Shown: positions 32,639-41,912 of the stretch, one piece after another
Numbering within the stretch: position 1 is the first letter of the stretch
Layout of the letters: every line of letters begins with the position of its first letter
Assembly (NCBI GenBank): GCA_030841085.1
Contig: JAVEDP010000008.1
Location: 1 to 64,000 of the forward strand
Length of the DNA: 64,000 bases
Reading direction: 5' to 3'
Source: Pyrinomonadaceae bacterium
GTDB taxonomy: Bacteria; Acidobacteriota; Blastocatellia; Pyrinomonadales; Pyrinomonadaceae
Notes under the pieces: model-generated
Seen by the model: the letters and a program-made list of their open reading frames with translations, nothing else
Database searches by the model: none
What the model was told of the DNA's origin: nothing
Program-made: the position numbers and the translations under genes

Positions 32639-33196
32639 ATGAAACGAATGCCAGCTTTTTGTGTTCTCTGCATTGTGCTCGCGGCCGGTGGCAACACCTA
32701 CGCAGACATCGCTCGACCTTCACCGTCACCAGAACAGCCCAAGATTATCTTTCACACAAGCATGACTGTGATACCGGACAAAAACGCGCGGGACGCACGT
32801 CTGCAAATTTCGCAGGATAGTCTGAATGAATTGAAGGCGGCGCTTGCCAACACGTCTGCCGACAATTCGATCCGGCAGCGCATCGCTAACAGTCCGGCAC
32901 GAACGGTGATCGCCGGCTTGTGCTTGTTTCTTTCGTTGTCAATTGGCGGCATTTGGTTAATGCGTTCAGCACAACCTCGTGGCCAGAAAACGGTCGCGGT
33001 GTTGCTGCTTGGGATAGCCGTCGTCGGCGCCGGCGCGATCATTACACAGGCCAACGCTGGTCCGCCGCCTTCTTTTCAATGGCGCAATCTTTCGCAAAAC
33101 TTGAATGCAAACAAACCAACCTACGCCAGCGTGGACATTGAGATCCTGCCTGAAGGCTATGGCATGAAGCTGGTCGTGCCGGTTAAGAATCAATAA
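32639..33196 (+). CDS. Exported protein with one membrane helix pair
   Basis: From ATG 32639, preceded by GGAGGT, the protein has 185 residues. It has a signal peptide ending NTYADIARP, a periplasmic stretch, a hydrophobic region with two helices (VIAGLCLFLSLSIGGIWLM and AVLLLGIAVVGAGAIITQ) and a C-terminal domain. I recognise no family. A TATACT at 32595-32600 could be its -10 box, which would place the promoter inside or beside the palindrome. Confidence 0.72.
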   Translation: MKRMPAFCVLCIVLAAGGNTYADIARPSPSPEQPKIIFHTSMTVIPDKNARDARLQISQDSLNELKAALANTSADNSIRQRIANSPARTVIAGLCLFLSLSIGGIWLMRSAQPRGQKTVAVLLLGIAVVGAGAIITQANAGPPPSFQWRNLSQNLNANKPTYASVDIEILPEGYGMKLVVPVKNQ

Positions 33197-33204
33197 GTAA
33201 GACA

Positions 33205-33280
33205 GGCATTCCTGCCTGTCACGGTTTAGGACAGGCTTTCCAGCCTGTCATCGTGTAGGACAGGCTTTCCAGCCTGTCCG
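33205..33280. repeat. GACAGGCATTCCTGCCTGTC palindrome family, copy B (three units)
   Basis: Three self-complementary units in a row (GACAGGCATTCCTGCCTGTC and two GACAGGCTTTCCAGCCTGTC) fill the gap between two plus-strand genes. Confidence 0.88.
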
Positions 33281-33298
33281 TTACTCGCGAGAATATCA

Positions 33299-34357
33299 AT
33301 GGAGCGCACTCTTAGTATTGATTTACATGCCTGGCGTTTGGGCCACCGCGCTCGACGTCGCAATGGCGTGAGATTGTTTGCCGCAAGCGTCATTGTCTGC
33401 GCCTGCCTGTCGGCAGCGTTGGCCACTTGGTTGCCGCTGCAACTCTCCATTGTCACAGTGTTTCTCTTTGCCGGCCCGCACAACTGGTTTGAGTTGCGTT
33501 ATTTCCTAATGCGCCTGCCTGTGCGTTTCGGCAAGTCGCGCAACTTTTTTGTCGTCGCTTTCGCCGGTATTGGCTTGCTGACCGCGGGCTACCTGGCGCT
33601 GCCACTGCTTTACAACTTCACTTCGTGGTCAAGCGATGCCTGGTCCATGGTGCTGGCGTCGTGGAACACGCTTTTGCTGCTCTGGTTGGGACTGTTGATA
33701 TGGTTGCGCGGGAAGAACAAACAGCGACGCGATTGGTCATGGTCCATTCCAGCAGCGCTAGGCCTGTGTTCACTTAACTGGCTGGCGCCGGAGCTTTTCA
33801 GCCTGGCGATCGTTTATCTGCATCCACTCGCGGCGTTGTGGTTTTTAGATCGCCATCTGCGGCGGACGCGACCTGAATGGTTGCGCACTTATCACCAATG
33901 CCTGGTGATGGTAGCCCTGCTGCTGGCCGGAATTGTTTTCAGACTAATACAAACGGATGCGCTGCCGGACGACAACGGTTTGTTCTGGCGCATCACGCAA
34001 CACTCAGGCGCGCAGTTGCTCCCTGGCGTCTCCAGTCATCTGCTTGTTTCCGTTCACTTGTTTCTCGAGCTGCTGCATTACGGAGTTTGGATCGTCGCGC
34101 TTCCCTTAATCGTGCCGGCTACAATTCGAGCAAAACAGAAACCAAATCGTATTTGGGAAGTTAAGACAGTGGGCATCGCGCGCCATCCGCGCGGCTTTCC
34201 CAAACTTGTCGGCGCAGCGCTGTTGCTGGGTTTGTGTGTTGTCGCCGCATTATGGTTTGGGTTTTCAATCGACTACTCCACCACGCGCGATATCTATTTT
34301 ACGGTCGCCATCGCGCACGTGCTGGCCGAGGCGCCGTTCCTGCTGAAGATGCTTTGA
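33299..34357 (+). CDS. Multi-pass membrane protein of unknown function
   Basis: The 352-residue protein has eight to nine predicted membrane helices separated by Arg-rich loops (positive-inside pattern) and several Trp/His residues in membrane boundaries. Hydrophobic helices start near residues 25, 45, 85, 110, 150, 170 and 200. I recognise no family. A smaller hydrophobic gene follows on the same strand and the two could be functionally linked. Confidence 0.7.
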   Translation: MERTLSIDLHAWRLGHRARRRNGVRLFAASVIVCACLSAALATWLPLQLSIVTVFLFAGPHNWFELRYFLMRLPVRFGKSRNFFVVAFAGIGLLTAGYLALPLLYNFTSWSSDAWSMVLASWNTLLLLWLGLLIWLRGKNKQRRDWSWSIPAALGLCSLNWLAPELFSLAIVYLHPLAALWFLDRHLRRTRPEWLRTYHQCLVMVALLLAGIVFRLIQTDALPDDNGLFWRITQHSGAQLLPGVSSHLLVSVHLFLELLHYGVWIVALPLIVPATIRAKQKPNRIWEVKTVGIARHPRGFPKLVGAALLLGLCVVAALWFGFSIDYSTTRDIYFTVAIAHVLAEAPFLLKML

Positions 34358-34359
34358 AC

Positions 34360-34441
34360 CAGTAGGCAGACGGCAGCAGCAGTCGGCAGTGCGGTTGAGT
34401 GCTGCCTGCTCCTGCCCACTGCGCCTGCCGACTGCCACTGA
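34360..34441. repeat. GTAGGCAGACGGCAGCAGCAGTCGGCAG repeat, copy A
   Basis: GCAGACGGCAG...CAGTCGGCAG on the left is answered by CTGCCGACTGC on the right. A second copy lies at 34842-34965. Both follow the stop codon of a membrane-protein gene. Confidence 0.75.
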
Positions 34442-34447
34442 TTGCTT

Positions 34448-34846
34448 ATGTCCCCTAACGAACTCTGGCGCTTTTTTCCGCTTGGCTATCTCTTCACGAT
34501 TCTGATCGAGACGCCGATCCTAATTTTCGGTTTGTCTCGACGTCATTCACTGAAGCGCAAACTCTTTGCCGGCATCTGGCTCACCGCCTGCACATATCCA
34601 ATCGTTACCCTCGTGCTGCCGCTTATTTTCGCGCAACACTCACGAACGCTCTATCTGTTGGTGGCGGAAACTTTTGCGCCGGTAGCGGAGTGCGCGCTGT
34701 TCTGGTTGGCTTTCGGTGAGCGCGAGCACCGGGGCCGCCCCTGCATGTGGCGAGACTTCGCCGCGATCATCGTTGCCAACCTGGCATCGTTTGGAGTTGG
34801 TGAAGTGATGAACGCGTGGCAGTGGTTTGGGTTGCTGAACCAGTAG
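34448..34846 (+). CDS. Small membrane protein of unknown function
   Basis: From ATG 34448 the 132-residue protein has four hydrophobic helices (for example FPLGYLFTILIETPILIFGL and LVLPLIFAQ). It has conserved-looking acidic residues within the membrane (E in FTILIETP) and a C-terminal FGVGEVMNAWQWFG. I recognise no family. It probably pairs with the larger membrane protein directly upstream. Confidence 0.65.
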   Translation: MSPNELWRFFPLGYLFTILIETPILIFGLSRRHSLKRKLFAGIWLTACTYPIVTLVLPLIFAQHSRTLYLLVAETFAPVAECALFWLAFGEREHRGRPCMWRDFAAIIVANLASFGVGEVMNAWQWFGLLNQ

Positions 34847-34965
34847 GCAGACGGCAGAAGCAGTCGGCAGTCCCCGTTCAATGCATCTACTCCCGCCATC
34901 TGCTCCTGCCGTCTGCTCTTGCCGATCGCTCCTGCCGACCGCTCCTGCCGTCTGCCGCTGATTAT
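34842..34965. repeat. GTAGGCAGACGGCAG repeat, copy B
   Basis: CAGTAGGCAGACGGCAGAAG at the left is met by a run of CTCCTGCCGTCTGC units at the right, giving an extended inverted repeat between converging genes. Confidence 0.75.
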
Positions 34966-35936
34966 TTTGGAGAGCTGTCTGACTCCAAAAGCCTGGCAAG
35001 AAATTCCGCGTCAACATTGCCACCCGAAAGAACCACACCAACTCGCTTCACATTCCCGGGCAGTTTGCGACTAAGGACAGCGGCAGCGGCGGCGGCTCCG
35101 GAAGGTTCAACCAGTAGTTTCATGCGACTGAGAATGAACTTCAAGGCCTCAACTATCTCGTCATCGGAAACAGTCAACACGTCTTCCGCGGTTTGCTGCA
35201 GAATCGGAAACGTCAACACACCCGGCGATTGAACACGTAAGCCATCGGCAATAGTTGGCGGTGGTCCAATCGCGACTCGCTCACCCTTACGAAATGATTG
35301 TTGGGTGTCATCCGCAGTTTCAGGCTCGACCGCAAAGCAACGGATGCGCTGATTTAACGCCTTCGCCGCCGTGCTGACACCGGCAAAGAGACCGCCGCCG
35401 CTGCAAGGCGTCAGCAAGCAATCGAGGTCAGGTATCTCTTCCAGAAACTCAAGGCCACAGGTCCCCTGGCCGGCGAGAATTAGGTAGTCATCATAAGGCG
35501 GCACCATCACCCGCCCATCCCGCTGCGAAATTTCAATCGCTACCGTTTCACGATCCTGGTGCCGGCGATCGTAAAAGATTATTTCCGCTCCGTACTCGCG
35601 CGTTGCCGCCACCTTGGACTTTGGCGCATCGTCAGGCATGGCAATGACTGCGCTGACACCGGCCTCGCGCGACGCGAGCGCGACCGCCTGCGCGTGGTTG
35701 CCGGACGAAAATGCGGCGACGCCGCGACGTTTTTCCTCTTCAGTCAGCGAAAGGATTTTGTTGGTCGCGCCGCGAATCTTGAAGGCGCCGGCGCGCTGGA
35801 GGTTTTCACATTTGAAGAAGACTTCACAGCCGGCGCGGTCGTTGAATGAACGCGAAGTCATAACCGGCGTGCGATGGACGTGGCCGTTGATTCGCGCCGC
35901 GGCTTCTTTAATTTTTTCGAGATTCAACATTAACAA
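34962..35936 (-). CDS. PLP-dependent serine/threonine dehydratase family enzyme
   Basis: The 324-residue fold-type II enzyme has the PLP lysine in AFKIRGA, the SSGNHAQAVA loop, the glycine-rich phosphate loop CSGGGLFAG and the closing LSGGNVD. Length without a regulatory C-terminal domain fits serine racemase, threo-3-hydroxyaspartate ammonia-lyase or catabolic threonine dehydratase; the sequence alone does not decide. It would act on beta-hydroxy amino acids in the cytoplasm. It is flanked by repeats on both sides. Confidence 0.9.
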   Translation of the reverse strand: MLMLNLEKIKEAAARINGHVHRTPVMTSRSFNDRAGCEVFFKCENLQRAGAFKIRGATNKILSLTEEEKRRGVAAFSSGNHAQAVALASREAGVSAVIAMPDDAPKSKVAATREYGAEIIFYDRRHQDRETVAIEISQRDGRVMVPPYDDYLILAGQGTCGLEFLEEIPDLDCLLTPCSGGGLFAGVSTAAKALNQRIRCFAVEPETADDTQQSFRKGERVAIGPPPTIADGLRVQSPGVLTFPILQQTAEDVLTVSDDEIVEALKFILSRMKLLVEPSGAAAAAAVLSRKLPGNVKRVGVVLSGGNVDAEFLARLLESDSSPK

Positions 35937-35964
35937 TTAATGAACGTGCAGGGCATGCCTTGTG

Positions 35965-36113
35965 GCTCAACGAATACAGAACCGGAAGCCGTAGCGACCG
36001 GGTCTGCGAGTTTGGAGTTCACCGTCTTCGTAAGCTGGCTTTCTCGGCGATCTGCAAGATCTTTTTTATCGCAAGTCCGACCCGGTCGCTACCGCTTCCG
36101 GTTCTGTATTACT
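35965..36113. repeat. Palindrome with AGAACCGGAAGCCGTAGCGA arms
   Basis: The left arm (about 35975-36010) and right arm (36075-36110) are near-perfect reverse complements. The element lies between the dehydratase and lipB, upstream of the former and downstream of the latter. Confidence 0.85.
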
Positions 36114-36139
36114 CGACCCACAATGTTGTAACACCGACA

Positions 36140-36808
36140 TCACACCACAGCTTGAGAAAACTCGACTACCGACATGTCAAACACCTCGGCGAAATGGCTG
36201 GCAATGCGATCTTCGACTTCGCGCATGTCGACTTCGTGGCCCAACAGATCCTGCATCGACGTTACCTGTTCGCCATCGCAGGCAATAATCAGATTAAAGA
36301 AACTAAGGTCGGTGTTCACATTCAAGGCAAAGCCGTGCGTCGTGATCCAGCGCGCGATGTGAACACCAATGGCCGCAACCTTGCCGTGCGCTGTATGCAC
36401 GCCGGTGAAGCCAGCAATCCGAAATGCGTTTATTTGATAGTCAGCCAGCGTGCGCATCAGAACTTCCTCCAGGTCGCGCACGAACGCATGTACATCTTCA
36501 CGATCGGGACTGAGGCTGATGATCGGATAACCAACGATCTGCCCAAAGCCATGATAAGTAACTTTGCCGCCGCGATTTGTTTCAAAGACGGTAACGCCAC
36601 GGGCCGCCAGCAGGTCGGATGACATTAAAATGCCGGCACTATCGCCGCGCCGGCCCACGGTCAACGTGTGCGGATGTTCGAGCAACAACAGCGTGTCCGG
36701 CTCGCGTCCTTCTTTAACCGCAAGCTCAGTTATTTTTTGGATCGCCAGCGCTTCGCCGTACTCAACGCGACCCAATCGCTTAACCAGTAGTTTTCGTTTC
36801 TCGTTCAC
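36140..36808 (-). CDS. lipB: Octanoyltransferase
   Basis: The 222-residue enzyme moves octanoate from acyl carrier protein to the lipoyl domains of E2 and GcvH. It shows LLLEHPHTLTVGRRGD, the signature GGKVTYHGFGQIVGYPII, KVAAIGVHIARWITTHGFAL and the LIIACDG segment with the catalytic Cys. The Lys of GKVAAIG is also present. The ATG at 36808 gives normal length. It works ahead of lipA (31.5 kb) and the E2 gene (40.4 kb). Confidence 0.96.
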   Translation of the reverse strand: MNEKRKLLVKRLGRVEYGEALAIQKITELAVKEGREPDTLLLLEHPHTLTVGRRGDSAGILMSSDLLAARGVTVFETNRGGKVTYHGFGQIVGYPIISLSPDREDVHAFVRDLEEVLMRTLADYQINAFRIAGFTGVHTAHGKVAAIGVHIARWITTHGFALNVNTDLSFFNLIIACDGEQVTSMQDLLGHEVDMREVEDRIASHFAEVFDMSVVEFSQAVV

Positions 36809-36897
36809 AATGCAGCCTGGCTAGGAACTTTCGCGCCATTCTAACAGTCGAGACTCTTCACCAGCGAATAAGCCTTTCGTAGCCCCCCAATTTCGTT

Positions 36898-37001
36898 TTT
36901 CTCTGTGCGTCCTTTGTGTCCTCTGTGCCTTTGTGGTGGACGTAAGCATTAGAAAAGGCCCACCACAGAGACACAGAGGACACAAAGGACGCACAGAGAG
37001 A
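36898..37001. repeat. Palindrome family CTCTGTGCGTCCTTTGTG, copy A
   Basis: The left arm (36898-36940) and right arm (36960-37001) are almost perfect reverse complements over about 40 bases. A diverged second copy is at 56049-56188. It lies upstream of both lipB and the next plus-strand gene. Confidence 0.92.
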
Positions 37002-37125
37002 TTTCAAATCATGAGGTTACCCTCTCCCGCAACGCATTCGCTTTAACCGACCGACGACAACTTGACGTAGCGGCGACAGCAGAATAGTTTGATTGATAAA
37101 TCTGTCAGCAACAGGAGAATTCACA

Positions 37126-37641
37126 GTGCACCGAATCGCCGCCCTTTTGATGATTGCAGTTGTAATCTTTCCCGTTACCAGCTTTGCCCAAACGCGAAAA
37201 CGCACTACCACAAAATCGTCGCGCTCAAGCGCGGCGCCGAAAGCGGCTGATGCCGAACTCGCTGGGGCGCAGCGCGTCGCCGATCAGATAAAAGTTCTGA
37301 CGCGTTTCATCTATTTGCTCGGCGGCGTGGCGAAAGGGTTGGAGTCGGACGACATTGCCGCGCAGCATAACGAATTGTCACCGTCGCTGCTTGAACAAGC
37401 AAAAAACAATAAGGCCAGGGTGCGTGGCAATATTCAAAGCGTCAGAGAAGGACTCGACAAATTGGAAATCGATTTCCGCACGACGCCGGAGCTGCAGCGT
37501 TATTACATCAAGCTCGCGGGCGTGGCCTCAGGCGCCGCGAACGCCGAAGATCAGGCAGCGGCGAATCAATTTGATAAGGCTGGACGGACGCTGCTTGATG
37601 TTGTGAATCGGCTGACGGATGTGCTGTTGGAGATGCGCTGA
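37126..37641 (+). CDS. Exported protein of unknown function
   Basis: GTG 37126 is chosen because AGGAG lies eight bases upstream. The 171-residue product has a signal peptide (IAALLMIAVVIFPVTSFAQ), a basic Ser/Thr linker and a helical domain (LAGAQRVADQIKVLTRFIYL) with about four helices. I recognise no family. Confidence 0.72.
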   Translation: MHRIAALLMIAVVIFPVTSFAQTRKRTTTKSSRSSAAPKAADAELAGAQRVADQIKVLTRFIYLLGGVAKGLESDDIAAQHNELSPSLLEQAKNNKARVRGNIQSVREGLDKLEIDFRTTPELQRYYIKLAGVASGAANAEDQAAANQFDKAGRTLLDVVNRLTDVLLEMR

Positions 37642-37644
37642 AAA

Positions 37645-37724
37645 AGTGCTGAGGACTGAGTGCTGAGTACTGAGCCGGAGTTGCTGAAACTCAGTACTCA
37701 GTACTCAGTACTCAGCACTTTTTA
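37645..37724. repeat. CTGAGTACTGAGTACT palindrome, terminator-like
   Basis: GTGCTGAGGACTGAGTGCTG is mirrored by CTCAGTACTCAGCAC followed by five T on the plus strand. It lies between converging genes and could terminate both. Confidence 0.8.
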
Positions 37725-38861
37725 CCTCTGCTTGGGATAATATCCCTGCCGCGCGCGCACGCGCAGTTCAGGATGAGTTGGCAACCCCACCGCGATGCGG
37801 CGAAACAGCACGCCCGGCGCTTGTGAGTTTGAATAATATTGCAGCAGGTATTGGCCGCGCAGTTCCGCGGCAACTTCCCCAAACACTCGCTCCAAATCCT
37901 TATCCGAGTCAGGCACATAAGCCGTGCCGCCGGTCGATTGCGCAATCGATGCCATGTCATTTTGCGCGCGCGTGCTGATCAAGTTCAGGTGTACTGATGG
38001 ACCACCCGGATTGATTGAATAAAACGCAACGTCAGCCTGTTGTACTGCGCGCTGCACTTCGGAAACCGCGCGCTGCCTGCGAGCCAACAAATTCTGCCGC
38101 GCCGCCGCGGGCGTCGTTTCTCCTTTTTGCTCGGCGCGCACCTCAGCGACAGTCAGGTCCTTGATGAGGTTGCTAAAGTTGTCGTCGCCGTCCGAGATGA
38201 CAAGGATTACGCGACGATGACGGTCCGCGGATTTCTCATTCAAATATTTTGCGGCGGCGACCACCGTGTCATAAAACGCGGTAGGCACCGGCGAACTCGC
38301 GGCAGGAATCATCAACAACCTCGCGGCCGCGATCTCGGCCGACGCCAACGGCTCAACCAACCGCGGCTGATCCGTTATGGTAAAAACTGCAGCGCGATCG
38401 GCCGGCTTTAAGACTTGTTTGAGAAACGCAGCCGCCGCTTTTTGTTGAAACGCAAAAAAGCCTTTATTGCTTACACTGCTCGAAACGTCAAACAGCAGCG
38501 CGATGTCCAGCGGCACTTGATCCGGATTTCCGATTTCGACTATTTGCTGCGCCCGTCCTTCCTCGTCCAGGCGAAAGTCGTTGACTTGCAAACCGTGGAT
38601 TGGTTGGCCCGTGGCGTCGACAACCGAAACCGGGACCATCACCAGGTTAGAGTTTACTTTGATGACGTCAAAATCTTCGTCCTTGGGCGGCGCCGGCTTA
38701 GGTGTAGGTTTAGGCGTCGGCGCCGGAGGCGGCGGGGGAAAATCTCTGATGTTTTGTGCGTTGACTGAGCCACAACAAAAACAAAGAGCCAGCACCGCGA
38801 TAAGCAGTACCGGCCCAAAATGTTTTCCCCAATTTCCGTTCGTCATTAAACCAATCCTCAT
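37722..38861 (-). CDS. Exported VWFA domain protein (acidobacterial VWFA-related type)
   Basis: The 379-residue protein has a signal peptide (ALCFCCGSVNAQ), a Pro/Lys linker, a short domain (VMVPVSVVDATGQPIHGLQV) and a VWFA domain with metal site DVSSSVS and later VISDGDDNFS. The arrangement, including the N-terminal domain before VWFA, is characteristic of the VWFA-related proteins that are very common in Acidobacteria. It probably mediates metal-dependent adhesion outside the cell. It supports the taxonomic assignment of the window. Confidence 0.92.
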   Translation of the reverse strand: MRIGLMTNGNWGKHFGPVLLIAVLALCFCCGSVNAQNIRDFPPPPPAPTPKPTPKPAPPKDEDFDVIKVNSNLVMVPVSVVDATGQPIHGLQVNDFRLDEEGRAQQIVEIGNPDQVPLDIALLFDVSSSVSNKGFFAFQQKAAAAFLKQVLKPADRAAVFTITDQPRLVEPLASAEIAAARLLMIPAASSPVPTAFYDTVVAAAKYLNEKSADRHRRVILVISDGDDNFSNLIKDLTVAEVRAEQKGETTPAAARQNLLARRQRAVSEVQRAVQQADVAFYSINPGGPSVHLNLISTRAQNDMASIAQSTGGTAYVPDSDKDLERVFGEVAAELRGQYLLQYYSNSQAPGVLFRRIAVGLPTHPELRVRARQGYYPKQR

Positions 38862-38996
38862 GCCGCCAGTTGTTAGCGTTCTGCTGTTGCTGGCCTTACT
38901 CTCTTATCTTAACAACTGGGGCATGATTCATGGCCGTTAGTGCCGCGCGATTACTGACTGGTTGCACCACACGGCAACTCTCGTCGGGTTATCTGG

Positions 38997-40013
38997 TTAG
39001 TCTCCCGAGCTAGTGGTCATCGTCGGCGCCTGTTGAATCAGGCCCTTGTTGACCAGCAGCTTCACTTCGACGCGACGGTTCTGTGCGCGACCGGTGCGCG
39101 AGGTGTTCTCGGCAACCGGGTGCGATTCGCCGTAACCATAAGGCGTAACAATGCGTCGCAGTGGGATGTTGTGGTTCTCGACCAGATAACGAATAACGTT
39201 GTCGGCGCGACGTTGGCTCAGCGCGCGATTTCTCTCGACGCTGCCGGTGGTGTCCGCAAAACCCGAAACCTCGACGACATAGCCTTTAGCGTTTAGCGCC
39301 TTGGTGGCAAGCTCGTCGAGTTTCGCCTTTGAGTCAGTCGAAAGCGCCGCGCTGCCAACTTTGAAGTTCACCGCCAACACGGCTTGCGGTGCGTAGTCGT
39401 CAAGTGCTGAGATGCGATCGTTGGTAGCAGTGACGCCGGCGACGGCTGAGTCAGCTGTTTCCTGCGCGGCCCTGGCGCCGCCCTTGGCGGTGTTTGCGAC
39501 GGCTGCGAGTTCATCCATCTGCCCCGAAAGGCGCTGAGCGTTCTGTTCGACCTGGCTCAGTTTCGTTTCGGTGCTGCTGGCACGTTCTTCAAGCGGAGCG
39601 GCGCGAGATTCCACAGCGCGAGCTACGCGCAAATCCGATTCGTTGAATCTGATCTTCTCAGCGGCCAGCTCGCCGGCGGCATTGCCGCGGCCATCTACTT
39701 CCAAATTCAAGCCGCGCAGAATTTGTGTTTGCGCGTAATTTGAACCGCTGCGCAAAAAGCCGCCATTGGCTTTCACGTTAGTGCGACTATCGAGCCGCAC
39801 CGTGGTATCAACACCATTGGCGTCGCGAATGATGAAAGTGTCGGAGTCACGTCGCACCACCACGCCTTTGACCTTCATTTTCTGGCCGCTCACAACCGTG
39901 CGAGCGCCGACGGTCGGCGTTGTGTCCTGGGCCACGACAGCCACGGCTGAAAAAGCCAGCAGGGAGATAGCAAGCATTAGGGAAGGAAACATCTTAAACT
40001 TCGGGATTGGCAT
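38997..40013 (-). CDS. OmpA-family outer-membrane/peptidoglycan protein
   Basis: From ATG 40013, preceded by GGAGA, the 338-residue protein has a signal peptide (FPSLMLAISLLAFSAVAVVAQ). A small beta domain follows (MKVKGVVVRRDSDTFIIRDA, DUF5666-like), then a coiled-coil stretch with Ala-rich heptads (about 130-215). The OmpA C-terminal domain reads GSAALSTDSKAKLDELATKA, VSGFADTTGS and RALSQRRADNV. It would bind peptidoglycan in the periplasm, with the coiled coil as a spacer. There is no beta-barrel. Confidence 0.93.
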   Translation of the reverse strand: MPIPKFKMFPSLMLAISLLAFSAVAVVAQDTTPTVGARTVVSGQKMKVKGVVVRRDSDTFIIRDANGVDTTVRLDSRTNVKANGGFLRSGSNYAQTQILRGLNLEVDGRGNAAGELAAEKIRFNESDLRVARAVESRAAPLEERASSTETKLSQVEQNAQRLSGQMDELAAVANTAKGGARAAQETADSAVAGVTATNDRISALDDYAPQAVLAVNFKVGSAALSTDSKAKLDELATKALNAKGYVVEVSGFADTTGSVERNRALSQRRADNVIRYLVENHNIPLRRIVTPYGYGESHPVAENTSRTGRAQNRRVEVKLLVNKGLIQQAPTMTTSSGD

Positions 40014-40278
40014 AAATAACTTTCTCCTTATTTTTCGAAAAGTGAAACAGCTCGCCTGCGGGCCAGCTATCGTTGAACTTATCTGACGAACATTCGAGGT
40101 CAAGTGTTGTCCGCCGCAAGAATGATCCGGCATTTCTTATCGTCAACGGTATTTCAAGTCAAGCCCTTAACCCTCAATCGCTCTATTCATCATCCAATTG
40201 CCACTCGATCGCAATACGCCGGTCAAAAAACAATTCGCGGTGACAAACCAAACGCAAGGTCCATCACCGCGAGGTATC

Positions 40279-40365
40279 GTAAAGCAAACTGTTAGTTTGC
40301 GTTGGTTCGCGAGCTTCCAAGTTGAGTGACAACGTACGCCCGCAAACTAACAGTTTGCTTTACGG
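40279..40365. repeat. Palindromic repeat, GCAAACTGTTAGTTTGC family (third copy)
   Basis: The left arm (40279-40302) and right arm (40339-40365) are near-perfect reverse complements. The right arm ends on the base before the E2 stop codon. The same arms occur at 2879-3019 and 20676-20797. Confidence 0.9.
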
Positions 40366-41814
40366 CTAGAGCGAAAATTCTCCTGCTTCCAGTTGTTCCT
40401 TAACATAAGCAAGAAAACGTTCCGCGTCCGCGCCATCTATCACACGATGGTCGAAACTCAGCGCAAAATACGCCATCCAGCGAACAGCGATGTAGTCTTC
40501 GCCTTCGGGCGTGGTTAACACCTTCGCGCGCTTCTCGATTTTGCCGACGCCGAGTATCGCCAGTTGCGGTTGATTGATGATCGGCGTGCCGAACAAACCA
40601 CCAAAGACTCCGGGGTTGGTAATTGTAAATGTGCCGCCACCGACTTCGTCAGGTTTCAATTGTTTCGCGCGCGCGCGTTCCGCAAGATCGTTTGCGGCGC
40701 GGGCCAATCCGGAAATGCTGAGATCGTCGGCGCGTTTGATGACCGGCACGATCAAACCCCAATCAAGTGCCACCGCCATGCCCAGATTGATATCGCGCTT
40801 GTAGATAATTTGATCCCCGCTGACCTGCGCGTTGAAAATAGGAAACTTGCGCAAGCCGTTATTGACTGCCTGGAAAATGAACGGCATAAACGAAAGCTTG
40901 GTGCCGGTCCTTTCCGCAAACGAGTCCTTATGTTGTTCGCGCAGTTTGGCAATGCGCGTCATGTCGATTTCATAAACGGTGGTGACGTGTGCAGAGGTGC
41001 GTCGCGAAACGACCATGTGCTCCGCAATCTTTTTGCGCATCACCGTCATCTGCTCGACGCGATCGCCTTCGGCTGGTTTCGTTGATGGAGCAGTTGGCGT
41101 TTGAATCGCCGGGCTAGCTTGCGTTGTGCGCGCTGGCGCCGCAGCGGGCGCACCCGCTTCAATAAAACTAAGAATGTCGTTCTTGGTTACGCGACCACTC
41201 ATTCCGGTGCCTTCGAGGCCGGCAATGTCAACGCCATGTTCCTGGGCGATCTTGCGAACGAGTGGACTGGATTTTGTGCGCCGCAACTCTTCAACGGTAG
41301 CGGTTGTGCCACCGCCGTTGCCCGTGGGTTGCGCAGTTTGTGCCGCTGCCTCTTTGCGCGGTGCCGCCGGTTTCTGCGCAACGGTTTCCGCCGCTGCCGG
41401 TGCGGGTTCTGATTTCGGTTGAGCAGTATCCGTAGCTGCCGGCGCTTGCGTAGGCGCTGGTTGTATCTCAGCACTCTGCGCTTTGGCTGCGGTGACTTCG
41501 CTTTGTTTTTGTTCCGGCTGCGCTTCCTTTGCCGCCGTCTCAGTTGACGCTGTCGCCGGCGCAGCGCCGGCAGTCGCACCGCCATCGAGCACCGCAACCG
41601 TCGTGTTAATTTCTACCGTGTCCCCTTCTTTGAAACGGATCTCCGTCAACGTGCCTGCCGCCGGCGAAGGAATTTCCGCATCAACTTTATCGGTTGAAAT
41701 TTCAAACAGCGGCTCGTCGCGCTCGACGCGGTCGCCTACTTGCTTCAACCATTTTGTGATCGTTCCTTCCGCGATGGACTCGCCCATCTGCGGCATTACA
41801 ACTTCTGTGCTCAT
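40366..41814 (-). CDS. 2-oxo-acid dehydrogenase E2 (dihydrolipoyl acyltransferase)
   Basis: The 482-residue protein has an N-terminal lipoyl domain (ISTDKVDAEIPSPAAG, lipoyl Lys in DKVD), a long Ala/Pro/Gln/Lys linker, a peripheral-subunit-binding domain (SSPLVRKIAQEHGVDIAGLE) and the catalytic domain with SFDHRVIDGADA. The sequence style fits branched-chain or 2-oxoglutarate-type E2 more than pyruvate E2, but the substrate cannot be fixed. It is the last gene of the E3-E1a-E1b-E2 group. LipA and LipB for its lipoylation are encoded within 10 kb. Confidence 0.95.
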   Translation of the reverse strand: MSTEVVMPQMGESIAEGTITKWLKQVGDRVERDEPLFEISTDKVDAEIPSPAAGTLTEIRFKEGDTVEINTTVAVLDGGATAGAAPATASTETAAKEAQPEQKQSEVTAAKAQSAEIQPAPTQAPAATDTAQPKSEPAPAAAETVAQKPAAPRKEAAAQTAQPTGNGGGTTATVEELRRTKSSPLVRKIAQEHGVDIAGLEGTGMSGRVTKNDILSFIEAGAPAAAPARTTQASPAIQTPTAPSTKPAEGDRVEQMTVMRKKIAEHMVVSRRTSAHVTTVYEIDMTRIAKLREQHKDSFAERTGTKLSFMPFIFQAVNNGLRKFPIFNAQVSGDQIIYKRDINLGMAVALDWGLIVPVIKRADDLSISGLARAANDLAERARAKQLKPDEVGGGTFTITNPGVFGGLFGTPIINQPQLAILGVGKIEKRAKVLTTPEGEDYIAVRWMAYFALSFDHRVIDGADAERFLAYVKEQLEAGEFSL

Positions 41815-41819
41815 AAGTT

Positions 41820-41912
41820 CTCCAAAAAACTGCTGTCAGCTTTCAGCTCTCGGCTCGCGGCCATGATCAGCTGCTTGCTGAGCGCTGACTGCTGACAGCT
41901 GATTGCTCAGCG
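41820..41912. repeat. CTGTCAGCTTTCAGC / GCTGACTGCTGACAGC inverted repeat
   Basis: GCTGTCAGCTTTCAGCTCTC on the left is answered by GCTGACTGCTGACAGCTGAT on the right, overlapping the 3' end of the DUF4242 gene. About twelve C-terminal residues of that protein are encoded by the repeat. Confidence 0.8.

Noticed and set aside
41199-41597. Arg-rich frame antisense-shifted in the E2 linker
   Set aside because: It is a shadow frame of the Ala/Pro/Gln-rich E2 linker, not a gene.
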